A stretch of DNA of 64,000 bases from Magnetospirillum sp. ME-1. Lineage in GTDB: Bacteria > Pseudomonadota > Alphaproteobacteria > Rhodospirillales > Magnetospirillaceae. The translations under genes were made by a program, and so were the position numbers. The notes under the pieces are model-generated. The model was not told where the DNA came from. It did no database searches and worked only from the letters and a program-made list of their open reading frames with translations. Every line of letters starts with the position of its first letter. The first letter of the stretch is position 1. This document shows positions 1 through 8,366 of the stretch, in pieces. The stretch lies in NCBI RefSeq assembly GCF_002105535.1, contig NZ_CP015848.1, positions 3,328,926 to 3,392,925 of the forward strand, written 5' to 3'.

Positions 1-610
1 CCGACAGGTCGCCGGTGCGCCCGATGGTGCGCAGCAGGGCCTCCATCTCGCGCGAGCCGGCGCGGCGGCGGCGGTGCTGGGGGCCGTGGGGCTGGTGGAA
101 GATGCGGTGCGAGATGCCGTCCAGACCGGTGCCCAAATCCTGCAGCACGTCGGCGATGCGGTCGATGATGGCTTCCACCAGTCCCAGCATCACGTCGCCG
201 CCGCTGACCGGGGCGGGATGCGCCGCGGGCAGCGCCGCCGCGAAGGTGGCCATGGCGTGGGGCGTGTCGTGGCGCAGCGTCACCAGCAGGGGGCCGCTCA
301 GGATGAAGGTCACGGCGCTGTTGCGCGGCTCGAATCCGCTGGCGCCGGTCAGCACCGGCACGGTCATCACCAGGGCGTCGCCCAGGCGCGACAGCCGTGA
401 CGACGTCTCGATCTCCTGCATGCGGTCCCTGGACGGCAGGTCCAGCCCGGTGCGGGCCTCGACCAGGGCGATTTCTTCGGGCGAGGGGTCGAGCAGATCG
501 ATCCACAGGGCATCACGGGCGACGCCGTCGGCGCCCCCCGTGGTTACGCCACTTGGGGGCATGCTGCCCGTGGTCACGCCACCCGGGGTGGCATGATAGG
601 TGGTGATCAT
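1..610 (-). CDS. CorA-family divalent cation transporter, 3' part outside the window
   Basis: The minus strand reads open from an ATG at 610 to the window edge (about 203 codons). The start overlaps the bactofilin stop as ATGA, so the two are probably translationally coupled. After a short N-terminal stretch the protein has WIDLLDPSPEE and LPSRDRMQEIE, typical of the cytoplasmic N-terminal domain of CorA/MIT Mg2+ and Co2+ channels, and a later helix-rich stretch (VEAIIDRIADVLQDLG). The two C-terminal membrane helices and GMN motif that would prove the family lie outside the window. Residues 8-28 contain two imperfect copies of a 10-residue unit (GVTTG core) encoded by a 30-bp tandem duplication. 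Family membership is fairly secure; the ion is not. Confidence 0.8.
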   Translation of the reverse strand, partial: MITTYHATPGGVTTGSMPPSGVTTGGADGVARDALWIDLLDPSPEEIALVEARTGLDLPSRDRMQEIETSSRLSRLGDALVMTVPVLTGASGFEPRNSAVTFILSGPLLVTLRHDTPHAMATFAAALPAAHPAPVSGGDVMLGLVEAIIDRIADVLQDLGTGLDGISHRIFHQPHGPQHRRRRAGSREMEALLRTIGRTGDLS

Positions 611-1113
611 GCCGTGCCGGCGGCTTCCTGATTGAGGTCGGGCTTGGCCGGCGGCGGAGCCTCGGCGGGATCGGAGGCGCCGTTGCCCTTGGCGGCCGGG
701 GCTTCCAGCGCCTTGATGGCGGAGCCGGCCTTGCGCACCAGGCGGCCTTCCATGGAGGCGCCGGCCTCGATCTCCAGGCTGTCCTGGATCACGTCGCCGA
801 TGACCTTGGCGGACTTGGCGATCACCACCGACGAGGCGTTGATCTTGCCGTTCAGCTCGCCATGGACCTGCACGGTCTCGGCGGTGACTTCGCCGGTGAT
901 GCGCGCACCCTCGCCCACCAGCAGGCGATGGCAGGCGATGTCGCCTTCCACCTGGCCGTCGATCTGCATCTCGCCCTGGGTGAAGATGTTGCCGACGATG
1001 CGCACGTCGGCCCCGATCACCGACAGGGGCAGGCCGTTATTGCCATGACGGGCGGAATGGGTGGCGGCGGATACTGCGCCTAGGGCCTTACCAAGCTTTG
1101 GGAGCATTTTCAC
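607..1113 (-). CDS. Bactofilin (polymer-forming cytoskeletal protein)
   Basis: This 168-residue protein has a core of about residues 31-128 made of short repeated beta-strand units (IVGNIFTQGEMQIDGQVEGD, then GARITGEVTAETVQVHGELNG), the right-handed beta-helix of bactofilins (DUF583). The flanks are low-complexity, and the C-terminal tail is rich in Ala, Pro and Lys. Bactofilins polymerise without nucleotides at the inner membrane and localise cell-wall enzymes. The gene overlaps the upstream M23 peptidase gene by 26 bp and the downstream corA-like gene by 4 bp. A bactofilin beside an M23 peptidase is a known alphaproteobacterial pairing that acts in cell shape; the shape role here is inferred from that context. 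Confidence 0.93.
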   Translation of the reverse strand: MKMLPKLGKALGAVSAATHSARHGNNGLPLSVIGADVRIVGNIFTQGEMQIDGQVEGDIACHRLLVGEGARITGEVTAETVQVHGELNGKINASSVVIAKSAKVIGDVIQDSLEIEAGASMEGRLVRKAGSAIKALEAPAAKGNGASDPAEAPPPAKPDLNQEAAGTA

Positions 1114-2275
1114 CTGCCGCGATGAATTTGAGGGGATCCTTGGCCACGTCGGCGACGCGGACCTCGTAATGCAGATGGGGGCCGGTGGAGCGCCCGGTGT
1201 TGCCCAGCAGGCCGACCACCGTCGAGCGCGTCACCTTCTGGCCTTCCTTGACCTTGATGCGCGACATGTGGGCGTAGCGGGTGGCCACGCCGTTGCCGTG
1301 GTTGATCTCCACGGTCAGGCCGTAGCGGTCCCAGGGGCCGGCGAATTCCACCACGCCGTCGCCGGTGGCGTAGACCGGGGTGCCGTGCGGGGCGCCGAGA
1401 TCGATGCCTTCATGCACGCCGGTGCGGCGGTTCAGCGGATCGTTGCGGGTGCCGAAGCCGGAATTGAGGTCGTAATCCTCGTGCAGGGGCTCGCCCAGCG
1501 GCATCTTCTGCATCACCGCCTTGATGCCGCTCCAGCGGTCCAGGCGGTCGACCAGCCCGGTCAGGCCGGTATCGCCGGTCAGGGTGTTGAGCGGAATGAA
1601 CGGGCCGCCGCGGCCGGCGTCGCGGTCGCGGCGCTCGAACAGGCGCGACGCGTCGAGGCCGAGGCGGGCCAGCAGACGCTCGGTGTCGGAGATGCGCGAC
1701 TGGGCGGCGGCGTCGGTGTTCTGCACCGCCTGGGAATAAGCGACGCGCAGGCGCTCCAGCGAGCCTTCCAGGCGGCGGACCTGCTCGCGCACGGCGCGGG
1801 CCTCGTCGCCGTCGTCGCTGAGCGCCGGCTCGCCGCTCTTGCCGCGCTTGGCCGGGACGGCCACCTTCCGGGGCGGCTGGTCCTTGGCCAGGGTGGCGTT
1901 GGTCTCGGCCAGCACCACCACGTTGGAATGGACCAGATCCACCTCGCGGGCGATGTCGGCCACCATCTTCTGTGACGAGGCCAGACGGTACTGGGCGGCG
2001 CGGGTGGCGGCCATCATCTCGTCCAGCTGGCGTTCCTTGGCGGCGATCTCGTCGGGCTGGCGGGTCAGCAGCGCCGAGACGATGCCCGCCCACACCGTGA
2101 TGGCGGCCATGATCCCCAGCAGGACCAGCTGACGCTTGCGGGTGAAGGTGAAATGCTCGGCGGTGCCGTTGGGGCGGCGGACGAAAACCTGCCACTCGGG
2201 AATGGCCCAGGACGCGGCGCGACGCAACGCCTTGAGCCGCTTTCCGGCTGCCGGGATCAGTCGCTTTTCGGTCAC
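1088..2275 (-). CDS. Membrane-anchored M23 (LytM) peptidase paired with bactofilin
   Basis: From the chosen GTG start at 2275 the protein has 395 residues; an in-frame TTG at 2329 would add 18. A basic N-terminus is followed by one membrane segment (LVLLGIMAAITVWAGIVSAL, about residues 53-73), a long coiled-coil-like region, and a C-terminal LytM domain. That domain carries GVHEGIDLG (zinc His and Asp) and GPHLHYEV (HxH), so the metal site looks intact. It should face the periplasm and cut or bind peptidoglycan crosslinks. Its stop lies inside the bactofilin gene. The arrangement resembles the bactofilin partner LmdC, a bitopic M23 protein. The start codon is the least certain part. Confidence 0.88.
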   Translation of the reverse strand: MTEKRLIPAAGKRLKALRRAASWAIPEWQVFVRRPNGTAEHFTFTRKRQLVLLGIMAAITVWAGIVSALLTRQPDEIAAKERQLDEMMAATRAAQYRLASSQKMVADIAREVDLVHSNVVVLAETNATLAKDQPPRKVAVPAKRGKSGEPALSDDGDEARAVREQVRRLEGSLERLRVAYSQAVQNTDAAAQSRISDTERLLARLGLDASRLFERRDRDAGRGGPFIPLNTLTGDTGLTGLVDRLDRWSGIKAVMQKMPLGEPLHEDYDLNSGFGTRNDPLNRRTGVHEGIDLGAPHGTPVYATGDGVVEFAGPWDRYGLTVEINHGNGVATRYAHMSRIKVKEGQKVTRSTVVGLLGNTGRSTGPHLHYEVRVADVAKDPLKFIAAGENAPKAW

Positions 2276-2430
2276 TGTCCTGACGTCCCCCACGTTTCGG
2301 ATGGCCTGCCTGATCGCAAAGCGGGGCAAGTCTACCCAGCCCGGCCCCCATTAACCTATAGGTAAGAACTCCTTACATCGGCCGGACCGATATTCCAAAT
2401 CGAATCTGCCGATGACCGGCAAAAAATGCG

Positions 2431-4485
2431 TCACCGCGTTTCATTTCGCCATGCCGCCAGCAGCAATCCCAGGCCGAGAAGCGCCAGGGCCAGGGCGGGC
2501 GCCAGGGCGATTTCGCGAATTCCGTCAACCACGTAATCGCCCTTCTCGGCGAAGCCCATCCAGCCCGGCCCACCGGCCACCGAGCCCGGGGCCACCCGCC
2601 GGGGTTCGGGCACGCCGCCCTCGGCCAGCCAGGCCAGCGCGCCTCCGGTGGCCTGGGCGACGGGGGCGAGGCGCTGGGGCGTGGCGGTCAGCTCGGCCAG
2701 CTCCACCGGATTGGCCTGGCCGGCGGCGGCCAGGGCGACGCGGCCGTCGGCGGTGGCGATCCGCCACAGGCCGGTCTGGGCGGCGTCGACGCTTCCCCGC
2801 GCCACGCCTTCCGGATCGGGCTGGAGCACGAGCGGATTCCGCGTGCCGTCGGGGGCGGTGATCGTGGCTTCCACCGGCCCGGTGGCGCCGCGGGCCGCCA
2901 CCTCCAGCCGCCCGCCCGCCATGGTGGCCAGCAGGGCGTTTTCCTCCAGGTCGGGTTCTTTCATCAGCCAGTGGGCGAGGCGGCGCGTCATCTCGGCATG
3001 GGGGCCGCCGCCTTCCCAGCCCCGCGCCCACAGCCACAAGGTGTCGGACAGCACCATGGCGACGCGGCCCTCGCCCACCCGGTCCAGCACCACCAGCGGG
3101 CGGTCGCCGATTCCCGACAGCAAGGTGGTGCCCTTGGCGGTTCCCACCTCGATCTGGCGCATCCAGCTGCCCCAGGGCGGATCGCCGGGCTTGGTGCCCG
3201 GCAATCCGGCCATGACGGGATGGCGGCGGCCCGAATCGGTCAGGCGGGGGCGGAACTCGCGCTCCAGCTTGGCCCCGGTGGGCAGGGCCGGCAGCACATC
3301 GGCCAGGGCGGATTCGGCGATGCCGTCGGCTTCGGCGAATTCCGGCCCCACGGCGGCCAGCAGGGCGCCGCCGTTCCGCACATAGCGGGCGAGGTTGCGG
3401 TAATAGGCCGGGGCCAGCACGCCCCGGCGGCGGTAGCGGTCGAAGATGATCAGGTCGAATTCGCCCAGCTTCTCCTCGAACAGCTCGCGCACGGGAAAGC
3501 TGATCAGGCTCATCTCGCGGATGGGCGTCTGGTCGTCCTTTTCCGGCGGCCGCAGGATGGTGAAGTGGACCAGATCCACCGCCGGGTCGGACTTCACCAG
3601 GTTGCGCCAGGTACGCTCGCCGGCATGGGGCTCGCCCGACACCAGCAGCACCTTGAGGCGGTTGCGCACGCCGGAAAGGGAGAGCGCGGCGCGGTTGTTG
3701 ACCAGGGACAGCTCGCCCGGCCCGGCTTCGGCCTCCAGTTCCACCACGTTGGCCCCGGCGTGGAGGATGGGCACCTCCAAAGTGGCGTCGCGGTTGAGCG
3801 GCACGGTGATCGCGGCGAAGGGCTTGCCGTCGACGCGCACCGCCACCACTGCCTCGCCCGTGGCTCCCTGGTCCTCGACCCGGAAGGCCAGGGTGGCGCT
3901 TTCCCCCACCAGGGCGAAGGCGGGCGAGGCGCCGGGCACCAGGCGGCGATCGCGCTCGCCCCTTTGTCCGGTCAGCAGCGTGTGGACGGGCGCGCCCAGC
4001 GAACGGCCCGAATCGGCGGGCACGTCGTGGACGCGGCCATCGGTGATCAGCGCCACTCCGGCCAGACGGCGGCGCGGCACGTCGGCCAGCGCCCGCTCCA
4101 TCGCCTCGAACAGCCTGGTGCCCCGATCGATGCCCGGTTCGGCCCCCACCCGCTCGACGCGCACCTCCAACCCTTTGATTTGGCCGAGACGCCGGGTCAG
4201 ATCGTCGGTCGCCGCCCGTGTCTGGGCCGGGCGGTCGCCGATGGCCTGGGAGGGGCTTTCGTCCACCACCACCAGCGCCACGTCGGCGAGCGGCGTGCGG
4301 TTCTCGGCCAGCAGGCGGGGATTGGCCAGCATGGCCAGCAGCAGGGCCAGCACCAGGGCGCGGAGCAGGGTACCGGACGCCCGCCGCCAAACGCCGATGC
4401 CGACCAGCAGCAGCGCCATTCCGCCAAGGATTGCAATGACGGCCCAAGGAAACAGCGGGGCGAAGGCGATGGAGTGATGGCTCAT
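2431..4485 (-). CDS. Large membrane protein with VWA/glutamine-amidotransferase-like fold
   Basis: This 684-residue protein has two N-terminal membrane helices (about residues 12-31 and 39-57), a large soluble region and one C-terminal helix (about 660-680) ending just before WRNETR. Residues from about 67 begin with VALVVVDESPSQ, resembling a von Willebrand A-like start, and the middle (LLVSGEPHAGERTWRN, FDLIIFDRYRRR) resembles the class-I glutamine-amidotransferase-like fold seen in this family, with no obvious catalytic Cys. Its ATG overlaps the stop of the DUF4159 gene as ATGA. It belongs to the conserved DUF58 / DUF4159 / membrane-protein cluster of alphaproteobacteria, whose function is not established. 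Confidence 0.75.
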   Translation of the reverse strand: MSHHSIAFAPLFPWAVIAILGGMALLLVGIGVWRRASGTLLRALVLALLLAMLANPRLLAENRTPLADVALVVVDESPSQAIGDRPAQTRAATDDLTRRLGQIKGLEVRVERVGAEPGIDRGTRLFEAMERALADVPRRRLAGVALITDGRVHDVPADSGRSLGAPVHTLLTGQRGERDRRLVPGASPAFALVGESATLAFRVEDQGATGEAVVAVRVDGKPFAAITVPLNRDATLEVPILHAGANVVELEAEAGPGELSLVNNRAALSLSGVRNRLKVLLVSGEPHAGERTWRNLVKSDPAVDLVHFTILRPPEKDDQTPIREMSLISFPVRELFEEKLGEFDLIIFDRYRRRGVLAPAYYRNLARYVRNGGALLAAVGPEFAEADGIAESALADVLPALPTGAKLEREFRPRLTDSGRRHPVMAGLPGTKPGDPPWGSWMRQIEVGTAKGTTLLSGIGDRPLVVLDRVGEGRVAMVLSDTLWLWARGWEGGGPHAEMTRRLAHWLMKEPDLEENALLATMAGGRLEVAARGATGPVEATITAPDGTRNPLVLQPDPEGVARGSVDAAQTGLWRIATADGRVALAAAGQANPVELAELTATPQRLAPVAQATGGALAWLAEGGVPEPRRVAPGSVAGGPGWMGFAEKGDYVVDGIREIALAPALALALLGLGLLLAAWRNETR

Positions 4486-7181
4486 CGCTTCAGCCTGTCC
4501 ATGATGGCCGGCAGGTGGACCTGATCGGCCTTGTAGTTCCCGGTGAGCGCGTACATCACCAGGTTGATGCCGAAGCGGTAGGCGTATTCCCGCTGGCGCT
4601 CGCCGCCCGGCACCACGGCGTGGGTGGGCCGTCCGCGCTCGTCCACCGCCCAGGCGGCCATCCAGTCGTTGCCGCCCAGCACCACCGGCGAGACGCCGTC
4701 ATTGCCGGCTTGCGCTCCCTGGCTGACCCACAAGGTGGCGCCGTCCCAGCGCCCCGGCACGCCCTTCAGCAGGTAGAACGAGCGGGTCAGCACATGGTCG
4801 GGCCCCATGGGGGCCAGCGGCGGCAGGGCCAATCCGGCCACCAGCCGGCGCAGGCGCTCCAGCGCGGCCGTATCGGGACCGGCCCCGGCGGTCCCCTCGT
4901 CGCCGGTGTCGAACAGGATCAGCCCGCCCTTGGCCATGTAGGCGTTGAGCTTCTCCGCCGCCTGTTCCGAAGGCGGCTTCTGGCCGGACGTGATCCGCCA
5001 GTAGAGCAGGGGAAAGAACACCACCGGGTCGCGGTCGGGGTCCACCAGCATGGGTTCGGCCAGTTCGGCGGTGGAGCGCTCGGCAAGCCGCGCCGACAGC
5101 CCGCGCAGCCCCGCCAGGCACAGGCGGTCCATGGCGGCATCCCCGGTGGCGACGCAGGCCAGCCGGGTGGCCAGACCGGCGTCCAGGGCGAAGGAGGCGG
5201 CGCGGGCCTCGCCGCCCGCCCCCAGCAGCAGGGCCAGGGCGGCGATGCGCCACAGCAGCCCGCGCAGCGCGAAGGTGGCGGCCATGTCGGCCAAAGCGAG
5301 GAGCAATGCCGCCAGCAACAGGGGCGGGCGGAACTCCAGGCCCGGCTGGCTTTCGCCCAATGCTGTGGCGGCGGCGCCGGGCGGCGGGACGAAGCGTTCG
5401 GCCAGGGCCACGGCGGGACCCAGGTTGAAGGCGGTCCGCGCCTCGGCCGGTCCGTAGAGGCCGGGGGGATGGCGGGGCTGGGCGACGGCGGTAGGCAGGC
5501 TTTCGCGGTCCAGGGGCTGGGCAATGCCGGCGGCGGGATGCAGGCGTCCCAGCCCGTCCAGCACCTCGGCCGGGGCCAGCTTTCCCGCCGGGACGGTCGC
5601 GCCGCTTCCCCCCTGCGACAGGGCGGCCACCCGGCGCAGCATGTCCACGAACAGGCCCGACAGGGCCAGATTGCCCCATTCGGCGTTGGCGCTGGTGTGG
5701 ATCAGCACCACCAGCCCCTTGCCGCGCCGTTCGGCGGTGACCAGCGGCGTGCCGTCGGCGAGGCTGGCCCAGGTGCGGGCCGCAAGCTCCAGGCCCGGCT
5801 CGGCCAGCACCTGCGAGCGGATCTCCACATCGTCGGGGATGGCGAGGCCATGGAAGGGCGAGGTTTCGGGGAAGGGGGCAAGCCGCATGGGCGTCGTCCA
5901 CGACAGCACGCCGCCCAGGGTGCGCCCCCCCGACAGCAGGCGGACCGGCAGCAGCGGGTCGTCCGCCGCGCCCCCTTGCGTATTGTTGGGGGCCAGCAGC
6001 GGCCCGGCGAAGCGCAGCAGCACGGCGCCCTGCTCGACCCTGGCGGCCAGCCGGACGGCGTTGGGGCCGGGCGGCAGCGGCACGTCGGCCAGGACGATCA
6101 CGTCCAGCGCGGAATCGGCGGCCAGTTCCGCCACCTCGCCCCGCTTCAACTCGGCATGGGGGGCCAGGGCGCGCTCCACGTAATACAGGCGGTCGAGCAG
6201 CGGCGCCGAAGCGGGATCGCCGCCGGCCAGGCCGGCGCTCCGCCGCCGGCTGCCCTCGTCCAGCAGCAGAGTGGCGCCGGCCGAGCGCTCGTTCTCGATC
6301 TCCAGGCGGGTCAGGCGGTTGCGCAACTGAGTGGGCAGATCGAGGGGGATTTCGGCCGTGGCGTGTCCCGCCTCGAAACGCCCTTCGCCCCGGGCCAGCA
6401 CCGTTCCCTTGGCGTCCAGGGCCCGGACGGCGACGGGTTCGGCCTCGCCCGAGGGCAGGCGGCGGACCACCGGGGCCAGCCGTTCGGCCTGGACGCCCGG
6501 CAGCAGCAGGCGGCCGCTGCGCCCCGTGACGATCTCCAATCCGCCACCCAGGCCCTGCAGGCGGCGCGACAGCGCCCCGTCGGCCGGGTCGGCCAGCCCG
6601 TCATGCAGCCACACCACCCGCCCGGCCCGGTCGAAGGGCAGGGAATCCAGGGCCTTCAGCGCCCCATTGCGGTCGGTGGGCCAGGGCCGGGGCTCCAGCC
6701 CCGCCGCCTGGGCGCGGGCCTCCGCCGCCGGCATCAGCCTGCCCAGGGTTACCGGCCCGCCATCGGCGGGCGGCGCGGTGGCAAGGGTCATCACGGGCCG
6801 CCCGGCGCGTTCGGCGGCGGCCAACAGCTGGTCCACATGCTCGCGCCGCCGGTCCCAGTCGCGCGCCGCCGCCCAGCCGTCGTCGATGACCAGCAGCAGA
6901 GGCCCGTCGCTCCGGGCCGGGGCCTGGGGGGCGAGGCTGGGCCCGGCGGCGGCCAGGATCAGGATGACGGCCAGGGCGAGGCGCAGCACCAGCAGCCAGA
7001 ACGGCGTGGCCTCGGCCTCGCGCCGCTTGGTGTCGAGGCCCAGCAGCAGGGAGAGGGCGGGAAAAGTCACCTTGCGCGGCCGGGGCGGCGTCACGCGCAG
7101 CAACCGCCACAACAGCGGCAGCCCGGCCAGCAGCGCCAGGGCCCAAGGGGCGGCGAAGGCGAGACCGGGCAGGAAGGTCAT
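4482..7181 (-). CDS. BatA N-terminal / DUF4159 domain membrane protein
   Basis: The native start is taken as the ATG at 7181, giving MTFLPGLAFAAPWAL and 899 residues. The frame stays open further upstream, but there it reads through a repeat element. Two N-terminal helices (about residues 5-27 and 60-85) and the PPRPRKVTFPAL stretch match the aerotolerance-regulator (BatA) N-terminal domain. Another hydrophobic region lies at about 630-680. The C-terminal 220 residues (PVVFFPLLYWRITSG, GGLILFDTGDEG, GRWDGATLWVS) are a DUF4159 domain. It should act with the DUF58 protein upstream and the membrane protein downstream. The precise role is unknown. Confidence 0.85.
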   Translation of the reverse strand: MTFLPGLAFAAPWALALLAGLPLLWRLLRVTPPRPRKVTFPALSLLLGLDTKRREAEATPFWLLVLRLALAVILILAAAGPSLAPQAPARSDGPLLLVIDDGWAAARDWDRRREHVDQLLAAAERAGRPVMTLATAPPADGGPVTLGRLMPAAEARAQAAGLEPRPWPTDRNGALKALDSLPFDRAGRVVWLHDGLADPADGALSRRLQGLGGGLEIVTGRSGRLLLPGVQAERLAPVVRRLPSGEAEPVAVRALDAKGTVLARGEGRFEAGHATAEIPLDLPTQLRNRLTRLEIENERSAGATLLLDEGSRRRSAGLAGGDPASAPLLDRLYYVERALAPHAELKRGEVAELAADSALDVIVLADVPLPPGPNAVRLAARVEQGAVLLRFAGPLLAPNNTQGGAADDPLLPVRLLSGGRTLGGVLSWTTPMRLAPFPETSPFHGLAIPDDVEIRSQVLAEPGLELAARTWASLADGTPLVTAERRGKGLVVLIHTSANAEWGNLALSGLFVDMLRRVAALSQGGSGATVPAGKLAPAEVLDGLGRLHPAAGIAQPLDRESLPTAVAQPRHPPGLYGPAEARTAFNLGPAVALAERFVPPPGAAATALGESQPGLEFRPPLLLAALLLALADMAATFALRGLLWRIAALALLLGAGGEARAASFALDAGLATRLACVATGDAAMDRLCLAGLRGLSARLAERSTAELAEPMLVDPDRDPVVFFPLLYWRITSGQKPPSEQAAEKLNAYMAKGGLILFDTGDEGTAGAGPDTAALERLRRLVAGLALPPLAPMGPDHVLTRSFYLLKGVPGRWDGATLWVSQGAQAGNDGVSPVVLGGNDWMAAWAVDERGRPTHAVVPGGERQREYAYRFGINLVMYALTGNYKADQVHLPAIMDRLKR

Positions 7182-7336
7182 GGGGCGCGGCCTCCCGGAA
7201 CTGTCATCCCGACGACCAGCGGGAGGAGGGATCTCATTCTGATCCGGCTTTTCCGATTGGGCATCAGCGGAGCAGGCGGAGATCCCTCGCCTGCGCTCGG
7301 GATGACACTGAATACGGTCATGGGGCGCGGCCCCCC
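7176..7336. repeat. Direct duplication (20 of 21 bp) flanking a palindromic element
   Basis: The copies at 7176-7196 and 7316-7336 match at 20 of 21 positions. Each contains TCAT, which on the minus strand is the ATGA of a stop/start overlap. The upstream DUF58 gene uses the TGA of one copy and the DUF4159 gene uses the ATG of the other. The palindromic element at 7202-7307 lies between them. The simplest reading is that insertion duplicated the junction. Confidence 0.85.
7202..7307. repeat. Palindromic dispersed element, copy A (106 bp)
   Basis: The ends are perfect 11-bp inverted repeats, TGTCATCCCGA and TCGGGATGACA. Inside them are subterminal GGGATCTC and GAGATCCC, so the transcript could fold into a long hairpin. 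Related copies lie at 23445-23544, 42472-42576 and 53284-53389. No transposase is encoded, which fits a non-autonomous MITE-like or palindromic intergenic unit. When translated it gives the CHPERxRGIS type of peptide. Confidence 0.88.
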
Positions 7337-8214
7337 ACTTTCTGCGCCAGGGCCAGCAGGCAGGGGGCGGCGGGGCGGTCGGTGCGGTGGGTGGCGAAGC
7401 TCCAGCCCAGGGTGCGCGCCAGGGCGGACAAGGCGTCGCGCCGGGCGGCGAGGCGCTCCAGATAGGCGGCGCGCAGGTCCTCGGCCCGGCCGGTTTCCAA
7501 CTCGCCCTCGCCTTCGAGCCCCAGGAAGCGCAGGCGGCCTTCATAGGGCAGGCTTTCCTCGGCCGGGTCCAGCACCTGCAGCAGATGGCCCGACGCCCCC
7601 GCCCGGGCCAGGGCCTCCACGCGGGTTGCGATATCGTCCAAGGGGTCGAGGAAGTCGCCGGCCAGCACCAGGGTGGCGTGGCGGGGCAGGCGGGCTGGCG
7701 GGGAGAGGGGGGCGCCGGCGGCGTGCTCCAGCGCCAAAGCGAGGCGGCCCAGCGCTCCGCTGCCCCAGCACGGCGGCGCCTCGCCGGTCAGGCAGGCCAC
7801 CCGCTCGCCGCCCTTGAGCAACAGGGCGGCCAGCGCCAGGACCAGCAGGCGGGCGCGGTCATGCTTGGTGGGCAGCGCGGTGTCCGAGCGCCAGCCCATG
7901 GAGGGCGAGGAGTCCAGCCACAGCCAGACGGTCTGGGACGCCGCCCATTCCGTCTCGCGCACATAGAGGTGGTCGGAGCGGGCCGAACGGCGCCAGTCGA
8001 TGGACCCGGCCCCGTCGCCCGGCTGTGCCCGGCGGTACTGCCAGAAGGCATCGCCGGACCCGGCACGGCGCCGTCCATGGACACCCTGGGCCACCGATTG
8101 CGCCACCCGCTCGGCCTCGACCAGCAGCGGGGGAAAGCGCGAGGCCAGCTCCTCGGCGCGGAACTCGACCGAGCGGTTGGTGCCCGTTGCCTTAAGGGAA
8201 GACTTGCCGGTCAT
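7318..8214 (-). CDS. DUF58 domain protein
   Basis: This 298-residue soluble protein contains RRAQPGDGAGSIDWRRSARS followed by LYVRETEWAAS and VWLWLDSSPSMGWRS. These are the DUF58 core (PGDDxRxIDWRxxAR) leading into a VWA-like DxSxSM metal site. DUF58 proteins normally work with a MoxR AAA+ ATPase, but no moxR gene is adjacent here; lepA lies upstream. The gene ends with GGRAP and a TGA that originally overlapped the next start. It is the first gene of the three-gene cluster running to 2431. Confidence 0.88.
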   Translation of the reverse strand: MTGKSSLKATGTNRSVEFRAEELASRFPPLLVEAERVAQSVAQGVHGRRRAGSGDAFWQYRRAQPGDGAGSIDWRRSARSDHLYVRETEWAASQTVWLWLDSSPSMGWRSDTALPTKHDRARLLVLALAALLLKGGERVACLTGEAPPCWGSGALGRLALALEHAAGAPLSPPARLPRHATLVLAGDFLDPLDDIATRVEALARAGASGHLLQVLDPAEESLPYEGRLRFLGLEGEGELETGRAEDLRAAYLERLAARRDALSALARTLGWSFATHRTDRPAAPCLLALAQKVGGRAP

Positions 8215-8254
8215 CCGGTCTCGCCTGCCGGGGTGAGGAAAGCCAGTTTAGACT

Positions 8255-8346
8255 CGTCACCCCGGACAAGCGAAGCGCGATCCGGGGGCCATGGCGGTGC
8301 GGCACCATGGATTCCGGCTCTCGGCTCCGCCTCGGCCGGAATGACG
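8255..8346. repeat. Second type of palindromic intergenic element
   Basis: This 92-bp stretch between lepA and the DUF58 gene begins CGTCACCCCGG and ends CCGGAATGACG, an imperfect inverted terminal repeat, with further self-complementary segments such as ATTCCGGCT / GGCCGGAAT inside. It differs from the TGTCATCCCGA family. It fills most of the 152-bp gap, and no gene was seen there. Confidence 0.6.
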
Positions 8347-8366
8347 ACTTATGAAAAAGGAACCGC

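Noticed and set aside
7182-7544. Upstream extension of the DUF4159 gene to 7544
   Set aside because: The extension reads through the palindromic element (HPERRRGIS peptide) and antisense-like DUF58 sequence. The ATG at 7181 starts a normal BatA-like N-terminus.
4515-7817. An 1100-codon plus-strand open frame opposite the DUF4159 and DUF58 genes
   Set aside because: It has low-complexity Gly/Gln/Arg composition and lies antisense to genes with recognisable domains.
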